Part shown: positions 22,255 to 35,017 of the stretch, one piece after another | How positions within the stretch are numbered: the first letter of the stretch is position 1 | Layout of the letters: each line of letters starts with the position of its first letter | Assembly: GCF_040802235.1 (NCBI RefSeq) | Contig: NC_133169.1 | Coordinates: forward strand, 44,709,034-44,773,033 | Length of the DNA: 64,000 nucleotides | From: Manis javanica | Taxonomy: Eukaryota > Chordata > Mammalia > Pholidota > Manidae | Direction of reading: 5' to 3' | Translations under genes and position numbers: made by a program | The notes under the pieces: generated by a model | Databases searched by the model: none | Told to the model about the DNA's origin: nothing | The model's input: the letters and a program-made list of their open reading frames with translations, nothing else

Positions 22255-23214
22255 ATGGGGAGCCTCACCGCCCTCACAGGGCTCCTCCTTGGGGATGTCT
22301 CCCACTCCCAGGATCTCCAGGGTCTGCAAGGTGTGGTGTTCTCAGTCACTTATCTGGGTGCTCTGGCTGGAAATTTTGTGATGTTTACTGTCCCTGTTGT
22401 AGACCCACATCTTTACTGTCCTCTGTACTTTTTCCTGGGCAGTTTATCCCTTACGGATTTCGGATACATCTCAGTTACTGTTCTCAAATCCATCACAAAT
22501 TCTCTGATGGGCAGTAAACTGATTTCCCTCACAGCCTGTGCTGCTCAGACTTTCCTGCATTCCTCCTTTGGGTCCACAGAGTTCCTCTTCCTTTTGACCA
22601 TGTACTCTGACTGGTCCGTGGCCGTCTGCCACCCTCTGCACTGTGGGCCCACTGTGGCCCCCGTTCCTGCCCACGGGCATGAGGTGGCTTGTGGGCAGGT
22701 GGGCTGGTCCTTGCTGCCATACACACAGTGACCCTGTGCAGACATCCCCTCAGTGGGTCCAACGTGATCCACCAGTTCTTCTGTGATGTGCCTCAAATTA
22801 TGAGCATGTCATCCCAGGTGTGCAGTTCCCTGAGTCTGTGACCCTTGCTGTGAGATCTTGCATCATGTCACTCTGCTTTGTCCTCTTATTTGCTTCATAT
22901 GTTCACATCTTTCAACCGTGCTGCACATGCATTCTGCGGAAGCCCAGAATAAGGCGTTGTCCACCTGCTCCCCCCAGATAGCTACACTTACTCTGTTCAT
23001 GATTTCTGGATTGTTTGCTTGCTTAGGCCCTGTTTCAAACTCACCAAGCATTCAAACCCCCCTCACAGCAGTGCTCTACCCCCTGGGGCCGCGCTCAGTC
23101 AACCCCATCATTAGCCTGAGGAACAGGGAGATTAAGTCTGCTGCGTACAGAATGTTAAAGACAGCTTTCCAGTTCCGTAGAAGAGGTCACATAAAAAATA
23201 GAAACACAAAATAG
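22255..23214 (+). pseudogene. Olfactory receptor pseudogene, OR14-like
   Basis: It aligns from start to stop with the intact receptors at 42757 and 60112. It reads normally from the ATG at 22255 through TM1 (GALAGN), TM2 and the KSITNSLMGSKLISL stretch to TM3. It then has DWS in place of the DRY G-protein motif. The reading frame shifts near 22640-22690, again near 22820 and near 22915, and a stop is met at 22729. The STCSPQIATL segment of TM6 and the LRNREIK end of TM7 are recognisable back in the first frame. The NPxx(Y/F) region has lost a residue. Odorant-receptor function is lost. Family assignment OR14 is by remembered motifs. Confidence 0.9.
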
Positions 23215-23960
23215 TAGTTGTCGTAGAGAACATATAATTGTGATAGTGTTTTAATTAATACTTTAAAAGTGTTCTTCATTTACAGGACAAAGACTAAGAA
23301 CATGGAACTAAGATGGTTGAATTCAGTCACTGACCTTCCTGCACATGGAAGCTGGGCGGCATGTGATGGGGTGAGGCACAGGGAGTCCAGATTTGGGGCC
23401 AGGAGAAGCTCGTCAAGATGGTAGGTGGAGGAGAAAACACAGCTTATCACAGTGCATGATTCCCATCAGAGAAAAAGTATTTGTTGTTCTCAGTAAACTC
23501 AAGACGTTCATATGAAATTGTTTGCATAATTCTTATTTCAGTGTTGAGTTAAATAATTTTTATCAGGAGAGGAGAGGAATTTATATATATAAAAAGACAT
23601 CAATTCCATGATTTCCAGATACATAGACAACCTTGATCTAGCCTAAAATTAAATTTTAAATTGAAAAAACCTGTCATGGTCTAACACCCTAATATGACAA
23701 ACTCAAAGGGAGAACTGCCTCAGAGTTAGTTGGCAGATAAGTCAATTCATATTAAATATGGTCATCTGTGTGTGCTGTGTGATTCATTCATTTTAATAAA
23801 TATTACTAGAAATAAATTTCATTATATTTTATTATAAAATGAAGGAATCATTGAAACTGCTGAGCTTAACTTTTTTAACTTGTACTACATCCTGCATTGT
23901 ACTTCATTGGATTCACCACATTTCACTGATTCATATCCTAATCAATGAATATCTACATTA
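23215..23960 (+). repeat. Diverged 3' flank of the receptor pseudogene cassette
   Basis: The text 'gcatgtgatggggtgaggcacagggag' (23359) matches 'gcatgtgatggatgaggcacagggaa' at 44463 and 61823, downstream of each intact receptor. This shows the duplicated unit extended beyond the gene. No other feature seen. Confidence 0.6.
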
Positions 23961-25372
23961 TTCCAATTCCAGTAGTAAAGTGTCTTGTTAAATCTCCAAT
24001 CATTTCTACTTCTATTTGTAATGCCTCTACCTGATGATTACTGCACGTCCTTAGGAAATTGGGTGCCCAGTTTTCCAATTATTGTGATTTTTGTGCTAAA
24101 AATTTTCACCTCAGTTGTATTTTAGAATATTAGTGAATTATACTTTCTAATTGATAAATGTAGTTATAAATATGTAAGCGAGTTATTTTCTAAATATGTA
24201 AAGCTATTCTTTTGCCCATTTTATTGTATTTCTGACCGCAACACTGTGATTTAAAAATGTTGTTAGTACATTTGTTAATAATATAAACATTCCTTTCTCA
24301 CTGTGAAGAAAGAGAAGCAATCTCCTATATTTATATTTCTAATTAAGTTTTGATGTTTTCTCTTTGATTACCAAAAATTATTTTATCTGAATCTTCTAGG
24401 TTTCAATATTATTTTAGATGTTTTTACCAACTTAAGAGGTTAAAAGTATATCTTTTTTTATTTTCTCTATGATTTTATTGTTTATATTTTGTCTTTTAAT
24501 TATTCATAGTCCAGCATTTTAAAGCAGAAAATAAATTATACATGTGATTTTTCTCCCAATGGTGCTATAGTTTACTTGTCACTATCTATCAATCCACTTT
24601 TCTTTTGCTTTGCGAAAACCCTTAATTAAAATATAAATTTACCTTGAACTTATACACCTATTTCTGAGCACTTTATGTTAACTTCATATATTTACTTCTA
24701 CATTATAATTTTGGTCTGGCTACCTAAAGCTATTGCAGGATCCTTAATTTTATTTATGTATTTGTTCTTTTTCAGATTGAGTCATCTCAGGAATACTCTG
24801 AGAAACCTTATTTTAGAAATAATATGCATCATAGTCATTTTTTTCCCATAATATTTAGGCATGGAAGTAATACATATTAATTGGAAATTTGAAGGATAAA
24901 AAGAAGGGATAGACTTTAATGGCGACCCATAAGGCAGATCCAAGCTTCCTGTAAATAACTGCACATCTGTATGTATTTATGTAAATTTCATTTCTTTCTA
25001 ATTTTAAAGATACTCTTGGACACATTCATTAAATAAGTCAATCTTGGTACAGTGCTAATAGAATCCATCTCTGCATATTGAAAAATGCATTGTTATATCA
25101 AACCTTCCTTCTCCTAAGATGTACCTACTATATCCTTAGCAATTTAAAGTTGGAGAAAGGGACATGTTTAGCTACTATACTCTCATTACTCTAAATGTTA
25201 TTCACTAGCTTCTGTTTAGGCACTAACAGACTTAGGGCAGGAAGAGGAAAGCAGTAAAAAGAGACAGAAAACCCTAAATGGCTATATTACTGGTAATTGT
25301 CATGGATGCCCTGTGTGTGTTATCAATAAACAGTTGAAGACGTATTTCTAATGGTACACTATTTCTACACAT
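23900..25372. repeat. Ancient duplication, copy 2 (partner at 10870-12370)
   Basis: AT-rich noncoding sequence collinear with 10870-12370 at several landmarks (see that entry). It lacks the internal 31-base direct repeat of copy 1. No gene seen. Confidence 0.55.
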
Positions 25373-26911
25373 AAACTAGTACACATTTTTTGGGGGTATT
25401 GTTAATATACAATTACTTGAACAACATATGGCTACTAGACTCCCCCTATTATCAAGTCCCCCCCACAGACTCCCCCTATTATCAAGTCCCCAGTCACTGT
25501 CCATCAGCATAGTAAGATGCTATAGAATCACTACTTGTCTTCTCTGTATATACTGCCTTCCCATGTCCCCCACCCAGCTACCTTATGTGTGCTAATTGTA
25601 ATGTACCTTTTTCCCCCTTATCCCTCCCTTCCCACCCATCCTCCCCAGTCCCTTTCCCTTTGGTAACTGTTAGTACATTCTTGGGTTCTGTGAGTCTGCT
25701 TCTGTTTTGTTCCTTCAGTTTTTTTCTTTGTTCTTATAGTCCACAGATGAGTGAAATCATCTGATACTTGTTTTTCTCCACCTGACTTATTTCACTGAGC
25801 ATAATACCCTCTAGCTCCATCTATGTTTTTGCAAATGGTAGGATTTGTTTTCTTCTTATGGCTGAATAATATTCCATCGTGTATATGTACCACCTCCTCT
25901 TTATCCATTCATTTACTGATGGACACATAGGTTGCTTCCATTTGTTGGCTATTGTAAATAGTGCTGCGATAAACATAGGGGTGCATATGTCTTTTTCAAA
26001 CTGGACTGCTGCATTCTTAGGGTAAATTCGTAGGAGTAGAATTACTGGGCCAAATGGTATTTCTATTTTTAGTTTTTTGAGAAACCTCCATACTGCTATC
26101 CACAATGGTTGGACTAGATTACATTCCCACCAGCAGTGTAGGAGGGTTCTGCTTTCTCCACATCCTCGCCAACATTTGTTGTTGTTTGTCATTTGGATGT
26201 TAGTCATCCTTACTGGTATGAGGTGATATCTCATTGTGGTTTTAATTTGCATTTCTCTGATGATTAGCTATGTGGACCATCTTTTCATGTGCCTGTGACC
26301 ATCTGAATTTCTTCTTTGGAGAAGTGTCATATCAGCTCCTGTACCTATTTTTTAATTGGATTATTTGCTTTTTGTTTGTTGAGGTGCATGAGCTCTTTAT
26401 ATAATCTGAATGTCAACCCCTTATCTTAGATGTCATTTATGAATATATTCTCCCATACTCTAGGATGTCTTTTTGTCCTACTGATAGTGTCCTTTGCCAT
26501 AAAGAAGCTTTTTAGTTTGATATATTCCCACTTGTTCATTTTTGCTTTTGTTTCCCTTGCCCAGGGGAGGTATGTTCATGAAGAATTTGCTCATGTTTAT
26601 GTCCAAGAAATTTTTGTCTATGTTTTTTTCTAAGAGTTTTATGGTTTCATGATTTACATTCAGGTCTTTGAACCATTTTGAATTTTCTTTTGTTTATGGG
26701 GTTAAATAATGATCCAGTTCCATTCTCTTACATGTAGCTGTCCAGTTTTGCCAACACCAGCTGTTGAAGAGGCTGTAATTTCCCCATTGTATATCCATGG
26801 CTCCTTTATCATATATTAATTGACCATATATGCTTGGGTTTATATCTGGGCTCTCTATTCTCTTCCACTGGTCTCTGGGTCTCTTCTTGTGCCAAACTAG
26901 CACACATTTTT
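25373..26911 (-). mobile_element. 5'-truncated L1, reverse, with target-site duplication
   Basis: An ~1.5 kb L1 3' portion on the minus strand, bounded by imperfect direct repeats AAACTAG(T/C)ACACATTTTT at 25373-25390 and 26894-26911. These are the target-site duplication left by L1 endonuclease. It contains a decayed ORF2 C-terminus (25821-26252, minus) with the C-x3-C-x7-H-x4-C cluster partly readable (CWRGCGE...HCWWEC) and the [10 protein letters not shown] motif near the end. It looks younger than neighbouring L1 copies but is not functional. Confidence 0.88.
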
Positions 26912-26939
26912 ATCAGGTTTATTGAGTCATAATAGAAAG

Positions 26940-27480
26940 CCAAGATATGGAAGCAACCAAAGGATCCATCAAGAGATGAATGGATAAAGAAGAATGGTAC
27001 ATATACACAATGGAATACTATTCAGTCATAAAAAGAAAGTGATCTTGCCATTTGTGACAATATGAATGAACAGAAGAGGATATTATGCTAAGTGAAACAA
27101 GCCAGGCAAAGAATGACAAATATCATATGATTTCACTTATTTTTGGAATCTAAAAACAAAACAAAACAGAATGAACAAAATAGCAGTAGACTCACAGACA
27201 CTGAGGAGTGACTGGTGGTACCATGATAGGGGTGTTAGGATGGAGGTTGGGAGGTTGATGGAGATAAAGAGGTACAAAATTCTTAATCATAATATAAATT
27301 GTTCACAGAGATAGTAGTAGAGCATAGAGAATATAGCCAATGATTCTGTAACACCATGTGTTGAAATATAGTAACAACTTAATTGGGGTGAGGATTAAAC
27401 AATATGTAACTGCTGAACCACTGTGTTGTATACTTTAAACCCATACAAGATTGTAGACAACAATATTTCAATTAAGAAAA
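26940..27480 (+). repeat. L1 3' end, forward; contains the left breakpoint of the segmental duplication
   Basis: The forward L1 tail text includes 'gatgaatggataaagaagaatgg', 'aatactattcagtcataaaa' and 'ctgctgaaccactgtgttgta'. From about 27281 onward the sequence is repeated at 51912, so the duplication edge lies inside this L1. Confidence 0.8.
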
Positions 27481-27489
27481 AGAAAAGTA

Positions 27490-30400
27490 ACACTGTATAA
27501 GTTTAGGGTGCACACCATGAAAATGTTCAAGCCATATATATTGTGAACAACAGCAATAACGTTGGTTAACACATACATTATCCCACATAATTACATATTT
27601 TTGTTGTGTGACATTTAAAATATACTATCTCACCAACTTTCCATTACATAATGCAATATTGCTAATTATATTCAACATGCTGTACATTAAATCCACAGGA
27701 CCTATCATCTTGTAACTAGAAGGTTTCACTCTTTGGCCAGTATGTCCTATTGCCGCACAATCCAGTCTCTGGAAACCACAGTAGTACTGTTTGTTCTGAT
27801 AGTTTGAGTTTGACTTTTTTTAAATGGATTCCACATAGAAGTTAAATCACACAGTTTTTGTCTTTGTCCAATATATTTCACTTAGCATAATATTCTCAAG
27901 TTCTATTCACTTTGCAATAAATGGTAACATCTTAATTTTTATGGCTGGGTAATTTCCATTATATACATGTACCTCAGTTTATACATTCAACCATTTACAG
28001 ACATGTGCGTTGTTTCAAGTTTTTGGCTATTGTAAATAATGCTACAATGAACATGAGGTAGTAATTTCCTCAGGATAGTTTCTTTGTATGTGCCCAAACT
28101 TAGAATTTCTGGGTAATACATTATTTCTATTTCTAATGTTTTGAGAAATTCCAATACTGTTTTCCATAGTGACTATACCAATTTGTATTACCACTGAAAG
28201 GGAATATGGACTCCCTTTTCTCCACATTCTCACAATCACTTACCTCTTGTCATTTGATGATAACCATTTTAAGAGGTGTGTGGAGATACTGCATTTTGGA
28301 TTTGAGTTGTGTTTCCTTAAAGATTAGTAGAGTTGAGTACCTTTTATTGACTCTGCTTGCCTTCTGAGTATCTTCTTTGAATACATGTCTATTCAGGTCC
28401 TTTTGTCCATTATATTTGGAGGAGGATGATGATGATTAACTAATTTGTTAGTGAGTTGTATGAGTTCTATATCTATTTTGGATATTAATATATGTAGATT
28501 GTAAATATAAGATATGTGGTTTGTAGTTATTTCCCATTCCAAGGTTGTCTTTTCACTTTGTTGAATGTTTATTTTGCTGTGCAGATGTGTTTTAATTGGA
28601 CATCATCCCACTTGTTTACTTTTGCTTTTGTTGCATGTGCTTTATGTCTCATATTCAAAAAATCATTGCAAAGACCAATGCAAAAAAGATTTTAGCCTAT
28701 TTTCTTCCTGCTGTTTTATAGTTTTGGGCCATGCATTTAACTCTTTAGTCTATTTTAGTTAATTTATGAGAGTGGTGTCGGGTGGGGTCCTATTTACTTA
28801 TTTTGCATGCAAATATCCAATTACACCTTTGCCATGAGAAAAGACTGTCATGATCAAATTTTGTTTGGTGTGGCTCCTTTGCTAAGTAGTGATTGACTGC
28901 ATATGCAAGGATTTATTCTAGGCTCACGATACTGTTCCACCACTCTATTCTGTTTTTATTTCCAGAACCATGCTGTTTTTATTATGATTGTTAGCACTGT
29001 AATATCTTTTGAAATAAGAAGTAAGTAACTATCACTGCTGTTCTGTTCCAGGATTGCTTTGGCTATTCAGGGATCTTTGTGGTTCCTTAGAAAGATTAGG
29101 ATTTCTTTCTCTTCCTGTAAAAATTTCCAGTGGAATATTGTCGGGGATTGCATAAAATCTATAGATGGCTTTGGTTAGTATGCACATTTCATAGATTTAA
29201 TTCTTCCAATCCATGCACAGATTTTTTCCCTTTGTTTGTGTCCTCTTCAATTTCTTTCAGTGGTGTCTTATAATTTACAGTATAGAGAACCTTCACCTAC
29301 TTGGTTATTTTTTTCTGTCATTGTTTTTGATATTGGATCTGAAATTATTTTACTTTTTAGAAAATATTCATTTGTGTATCAAAAATTCTACTATATTTTT
29401 TCATGTTGAATTTGGGTCATTCAACACACTGAATTTGATTATTAGATTAACCATTTTTGGTGGAATGCCTATGTTTTTCTCTATATTAGAACATGTCATC
29501 TGATAATAGAGTTGTTTCATTTTTTCTTTCTAAGTCTGATGCCTTTTCTTTCATTTTCTGGCCTGATTTGTCAACTAGGACTTCCCATACTCTGTGGAGT
29601 AGGAGCAGTAACAGTGGGCACCCTTTCTTAGTTCTGATTTGGAAGAAAAGCTTGGAAATGCTCACCACTGAGTATGATGTTAGTTGTAGTCTTTTCATAT
29701 ACGAAGTTCACCATGTAAGGTTCTGTCTTCTACACCTAATTTGTTGAGGGTTTTTATCATGGACAAATTTGAATTATGTCACTTACCTTTGGCAGCTATT
29801 GAGATGATGATTTTTTCTTTCATTCTATTGATGTGTTGCATCACATTTGTTATTTGCATATGTTAGATCATCCTGGCATCCAAGAGGTCAGTCTTCTTAT
29901 TGTGGTTTAAGACCCTTTTCATGTGCTTCTGACTTTGGTTTTTATACTGTTTCCTTGAGAACACTTTAATATATATTTATCCAGGATATTGACCTATTGG
30001 TTTCTTTTCTCTTAGTGTCCTTTTCCTGCTTTGGTACCAGGGATATATTGGGCTCTTAAAATGAATCTGAGTGTTCATCTTTTCCAATTTTGAAAATAAC
30101 TGGCATTCATATTTTAAATGTATTTTTTTTAGAATTCATTGTTGAAGCCATATGATCAAGGGTTTTTCATTTTCAGATATTTTTATTATTGATTTAATCT
30201 CCTTACTTGTTATTCATATGTTCAGATTTTATGTTTATAATCCAGTCATGATTATTTGTATGTTTCTAGCAATTTATCCATTTGTTCTATATTGTCCAGC
30301 TATTTGGCATACAATTGTTTAAAGTGGTCTCTTGTGATTCTTTTTATTTCCTTGGTATGACTTTTAATGTTTCCTCATTCATTTATAATTTTATTGATTA

Positions 30401-31030
30401 TGGTCCTCTCTCATTTTTTCCCAATCAGTCTAACTAGACTTTGTTAATTATGTTTCTGATTCAAAGAACCAACTCAGGCTTGTTAATCACCTCTCCTTTA
30501 TTCCCATTCTCTACATTTGTTTCAGCTTCCATCTTTACTATTTATTTACTTCTGAAAACTTGGATTAAGTTTTCCCTTTTGTAATTCTATAAGTTTTAAA
30601 GTTAGGTGTTTATTTTAAGTCTTTCTATATTCTTGATATATGCATTTTCGTGTATAAACTTCCCTCAGAATTGTTTTGCTGTATCCCATAAGTATGGAAT
30701 GTTGTCTTTCCATTTTTTGTTAGTCTCAGGCACCTTTTTATTTCCCTTTTAATACCTTACTTGATCCACTAAAGCTCAGTAGTATGTTGATTAATTTCCA
30801 TGGATTCATGAATTTTCTTGTTTCATCCTGTTCTTGATTTTTACTGAGATTTATGCTACCATTCTGTGTTTTGTGATCATCCTCATTGGGATTATTGGGT
30901 GACAAACACAGAATCAAGTTTGAATCCATGAGAAATGATATCCTTCCCTTAAGTAGATGGTATTTTGTTGTGTAAAACTGGGTAAAGATTTGCAAATTTT
31001 TAATAGATTTTATCTGTGTTTATTCTTGAT
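27490..31030 (-). repeat. Ancient L1, ORF2 and 3' end, reverse (unit A)
   Basis: About 3.5 kb of reversed, heavily mutated L1. It shows the 3' end text near 27840-28060 ('cttagcataatattctcaag', 'ggctattgtaaataatgct'), ORF2 landmarks near 29030-29170 ('caggattgctttggctattcagggatc') and 29490-29760, and continues to about 31030. No coding capacity remains. Its duplicate is at 52125-55660. Confidence 0.75.
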
Positions 31031-31129
31031 TCTTTATACATTATATTAAAATTATAATAGCATTTTTGTAATAGCATAGGTTATTATTAATTGTAATGGT
31101 TTGTATAAACAATTTAAAAAATCACTTTA

Positions 31130-31640
31130 CTGCATTATGTACATATTTTAATTTAATGTATACAATTCAATTAGTTCTGGGATAAGTATTAACCATAAAA
31201 CCATCACCACCATCAAGGCCATTATCATCAATCACTTCCTAAAGTTTCCTTATGCTGCTTTATTATTATTTTTCTATGATAAGAACATTTAACCTAAGAT
31301 CTACTCTCTTAATAAATGTCAGGAATACAATAGAATATTGCTAGCTATACACTTTATGTTGTATAGTAGATCTTGGGAACTCGTCTCACTAAAGTCTTGC
31401 CACCTACCCATTTCTCCTTTTCCCCAGGCCTGGAAAACTACCATTTAGCTCTCTGCTTCTGTGAGATTGATGCTTTTTGATATGAAAGTGAGATCATACA
31501 GCATTTGACTTTCTGTGTCTGACATATTTCATTTAATATAATGTCATGTGGCCTAACCCATGCTGTTACAAATGGTATATTTTTCAACACTTTAGAGGTG
31601 GAATAATATTTTTGATAAGCTTTTTTATATGCACAGTAAG
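31130..31640 (-). repeat. Old L1 3' end, reverse (unit A)
   Basis: The order 'tttaatgtatacaattcaatta', 'ccacctacccatttctcctttt', 'gatatgaaagtgagatcatac' and 'tttcatttaatataatgtcatg' is that of a reversed old L1 3' end. The duplicate is at 55790-56290. Confidence 0.65.
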
Positions 31641-32184
31641 TATATTTTGTATGATTTTGTTCAGCGTTTGTAACAAAATTTGTTTAGATATTTTCTGCAT
31701 TGGTCAGGAAATCCAGAGCAGGGTTAGGTTATAGCATTGCAGTTTTGCCCTTGATTGCAGAAAAAGATCAAACAATATTTCATATTTATATAGGAAACGA
31801 TGTTTTTTGTTATAGTTACTGTTTATGAGAATAAAGTTGGCCCTAACATTACTATTTTGCTGATTTTTTAAAATTAGGAAGTATTGAACTGTACTAAATT
31901 ATTTTAGATTCTATGGAGATATTCTGTGTCATCTCAAATATTTTTTACAGTTCAATATGAGTTCTTGAATTTCCTCCATTAGGATACTTTAGTTGAAAAT
32001 TCAAATATTTAGTAGAGACAGAAACATTACTTTTTCTAATATTTTATCTTGCCAATTTTGGTAAAGTTGTGTTTTAGAAGAGTGTTTCATTATTATAATA
32101 TCTTATGTTCTTATTTATAATGATAACTTCTTGACATATCTCCCCATAAATTTGCACAAAACTCCTGAGTGTATAAATCCCCAG

Positions 32185-32270
32185 AATATCATGAAGCAGA
32201 GGCGGCTATGTAAGCACACGCAGCGAGCAGCAGCGCACCCCGGCGGGGCCGTGGGCTTCTTCAGCCTCCC
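32185..32270. other. Small GC-rich patch in AT-rich DNA (unit A copy)
   Basis: Around 'cacacgcagcgagcagcagcgca' the sequence becomes strongly GC-rich for ~80 bases. The same patch is at 56835-56905 in unit B with only a few changes plus one divergent side. I do not recognise its origin. Confidence 0.5.
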
Positions 32271-32832
32271 AGACTCAATAGCTGGCCTGGTCCTTGGTAA
32301 GTCTCACCAGGGTTTTATTAATTTTATTTATGTTTTCAAATTTACATACATCATGGTAAGTGTAAAATGGGGCCATAATTGGTTGATTGTATATATTAAC
32401 ACAGATACTTTTATGTATTTTAAATAAAAGGACAAAAACTAGAAGAAAAATAGGATAACCAAAACCATCTGTTCAGAAATTATTGAAGAGCTGTTGCTAT
32501 GAAGTCCATGTACCCCAACTCCAGAAAGTAACAATCATTTCCCTGCTGAGAGAAAATCAACTGTAATTCCAGAAGGAAGAACGCGTGGACAGTGTCAGCT
32601 TGGGACTGAGCACAGACAGTCCCGGGGCCGGGCACCCACAGCGGGCCCTCTCACCAGGGGTGCTACCGCACTGGGGTGCCGTGGTCCACAACCCTCCCCT
32701 GCTCTTCCCAGAGGCACCTTCTGAGGACACTGCAGCCCTAGAAATTTTAATAATTGCTTTTTATGATTTTTTAATCTGCTTGTTGAAGATGTTAAACAGT
32801 AAAATGTACACTATACTTTTTTTTTTTTTTTT

Positions 32833-34473
32833 GAGAGGGCATCTCTCATATTTATTGATCAAATGGTTGTTAACAACAATAAAATTCAGTATAGGGGGGT
32901 CAACGCTCAATGTACAATCATTAATCCATCTCAAGCCTAATTCTCGTCAGTCTCCAATCTTCTGAAGCATAACGAACAAGTTCTTACATGGTGAACAAAT
33001 TCTTACATAGTGAATAAATTCTTACATGGTGAACAGTACAAGGGCATTCATCACAGAAATTTTCGGTTTTGATCATGCAATATGACCTATAAACAATCAG
33101 GTCAAATATGAATATTTGTTTGATTTTTGTACTTGATTTATATGTTGATCCCACATTTCTCCTATTGTTATTATTATTTTTATTTTTAATACAATGCTGA
33201 AGTGGTAGGTAGATGCAAGATAAAGGTAGAAAACATAGTTTAGTGCTGTAAGAAGGCAAATGTAGATGATCAGATGATCAGGTGTGTGCCTATGGACTAA
33301 GTATTAATCCAGGCTAGACAAGGGCAGCAAGACATCCACGGATGCTGAAGATTTCTCTCAAAGCAGGGGGGGTGAGGTTCTGAGCCTCACCTCTGGTGAT
33401 CCCCAAATTCTCACCTGATGGCCCCCCTGCGACTGTGCCTGTCTTAGGTTGTTCCTCCCTTGAGGAATCTTACCCGTCTCTGGCTAACCAGTCATCTTCC
33501 GGGGCCATACAGGGAAATGTAAAGTTGGTAAGTGAGAGAGAAGCCATATTGTTTGCAAAGGTTAGCTTTTTTACTTCTTTGCAGATTTATGCCTTGTGGC
33601 TTCTATGCCCAGCACTTGTCTCAAGGTATCTTTACCACCTGGAGGAATTATGATACTCGGTAAATTCGATATGAGGTACAAATTCTATTTAAGGGTTGTA
33701 ATTAGGAAGGAAGAAGAAAAGCTATAGATGTAGCATATGAAGGAAACATGGGAGGATTGATTATTTCTTTGACATATCTTCTTGTATAGTACCTTAAGTA
33801 TGTATAGGTTTTAAACTACTAACCAATTTGCACACACATATTAACATAATAGGAATACGGTGACATAAACAAAGCAAATCTATAATTACCATCCATCTCC
33901 AGTGAAGCCAAGAAAACCATTTAGGCACCCTAGGCATTTGTGAAAATTTGTCTATGATATGATGGATATTGTCCAACTGTACTTGAACCATCAGACAAAT
34001 TAAAGCAGCCCATTTCTGGGATCTGTTCACATCCCATATGTTCTTTTAACCATAGATAGTCTATAGTCATGAGATTTTGGAGTGCTACAACTTGCACCCC
34101 TCCCAACTCCTGGTTGAGTTCCAACAGTACAGATCCGGTCAAATTCGTTGTCGCACTGTATGCACATGCCAGCCTAGACATCTCCCTCCTCATTCCTATG
34201 GCAAGTCCAGGAGATGGTGGGCTGGATGCAGCCACAACCGCAGCATCGTCCGGATCCCTGTAGAGGCTTTTTGATGATCATCCCCCGGCACAAGTCCTCC
34301 AGAGAGTGCTGATGCCGGAAGCTCCTCCTCATATCGTATCTTAGTTCATTTTCTGGGTGTCCAAGCTAGGCCTTGATCTTCTGCATAGAAACAAACAGAC
34401 CCTTTGCCCACACTTTGACATGCCCTCTATACCACTGTGCAGAACTCATTGGAGGTCAGCACACAGTAACTGC
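32833..34473 (-). pseudogene. Retroviral env tail, 3' noncoding and LTR U3-R carried as the L1's 3' extension
   Basis: On the minus strand 34235-33791 holds a retroviral transmembrane-like stretch in two overlapping frames. It has a leucine-rich region with LQNLMTIDYLWLKEH, a two-cysteine loop (MGCEQIPEMGC), a tryptophan-rich pre-membrane WFSWLHW and a hydrophobic anchor. A purine-rich GGAGAAA then TGTGGGATCAAC near 33155 looks like a polypurine tract and LTR start. The LTR ends at AATAAATATGAGAG (signal at 32856-32851), and poly(A) begins 18 bases later at 32832. That signal block resembles the one in the LTR at 15329. The stretch is joined to the L1 through an A22 tract and shares its target-site duplication, so it was inserted as one molecule. 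Confidence 0.6.
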
Positions 34474-35017
34474 TTTTTTTTTTTTTTTTTTTTTTAATTA
34501 AGAGAAAGGAATATTATCAGAAAAGAGTACCTCCATAGCTGATCATCTGACACCCTTTAAGTGATCAACATTAAGGATACTTAAAGCATGCATTGATCTT
34601 TGATTTACCAATAGTTTTATCCTGTTAAGGAGTAATCCCCCTTTTCTTTCTTTCTTTCTTTCTTTTTTTTTTTTTTCAATTTTTAATCTACACTTACATG
34701 AAGAATACTATGTTTACTATGCTCTCCCCTATATCAGGTCCCCCCTAACAACCACATTACGGTTACTGTCCATCAGCTTAGCAAAATGTTGTAGAGTCAC
34801 TACTTGTCCTCTCTGTGTTGTGCAGACCACCCTCCCCTTTCTCCCTCCCCCCATGCATGCTAATCTTAATACCCCCCTTCTTCTTCCCCCACCTTATCCC
34901 TCCCTGCCCACCCACCCTCCCCAGTTCCTTTCCCTTTGGTACCTGTTAGTCCATTTTTGGGTTCTGTAATTCTGCTGCTGTTTTGTTCCTTCAGTTTTTC
35001 CTTTGTTCCTATACTCC

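Noticed and set aside
22129..22796. Overlapping minus-strand open frames opposite the receptor pseudogene
   Set aside because: Antisense shadows of a GC-richer coding relic.
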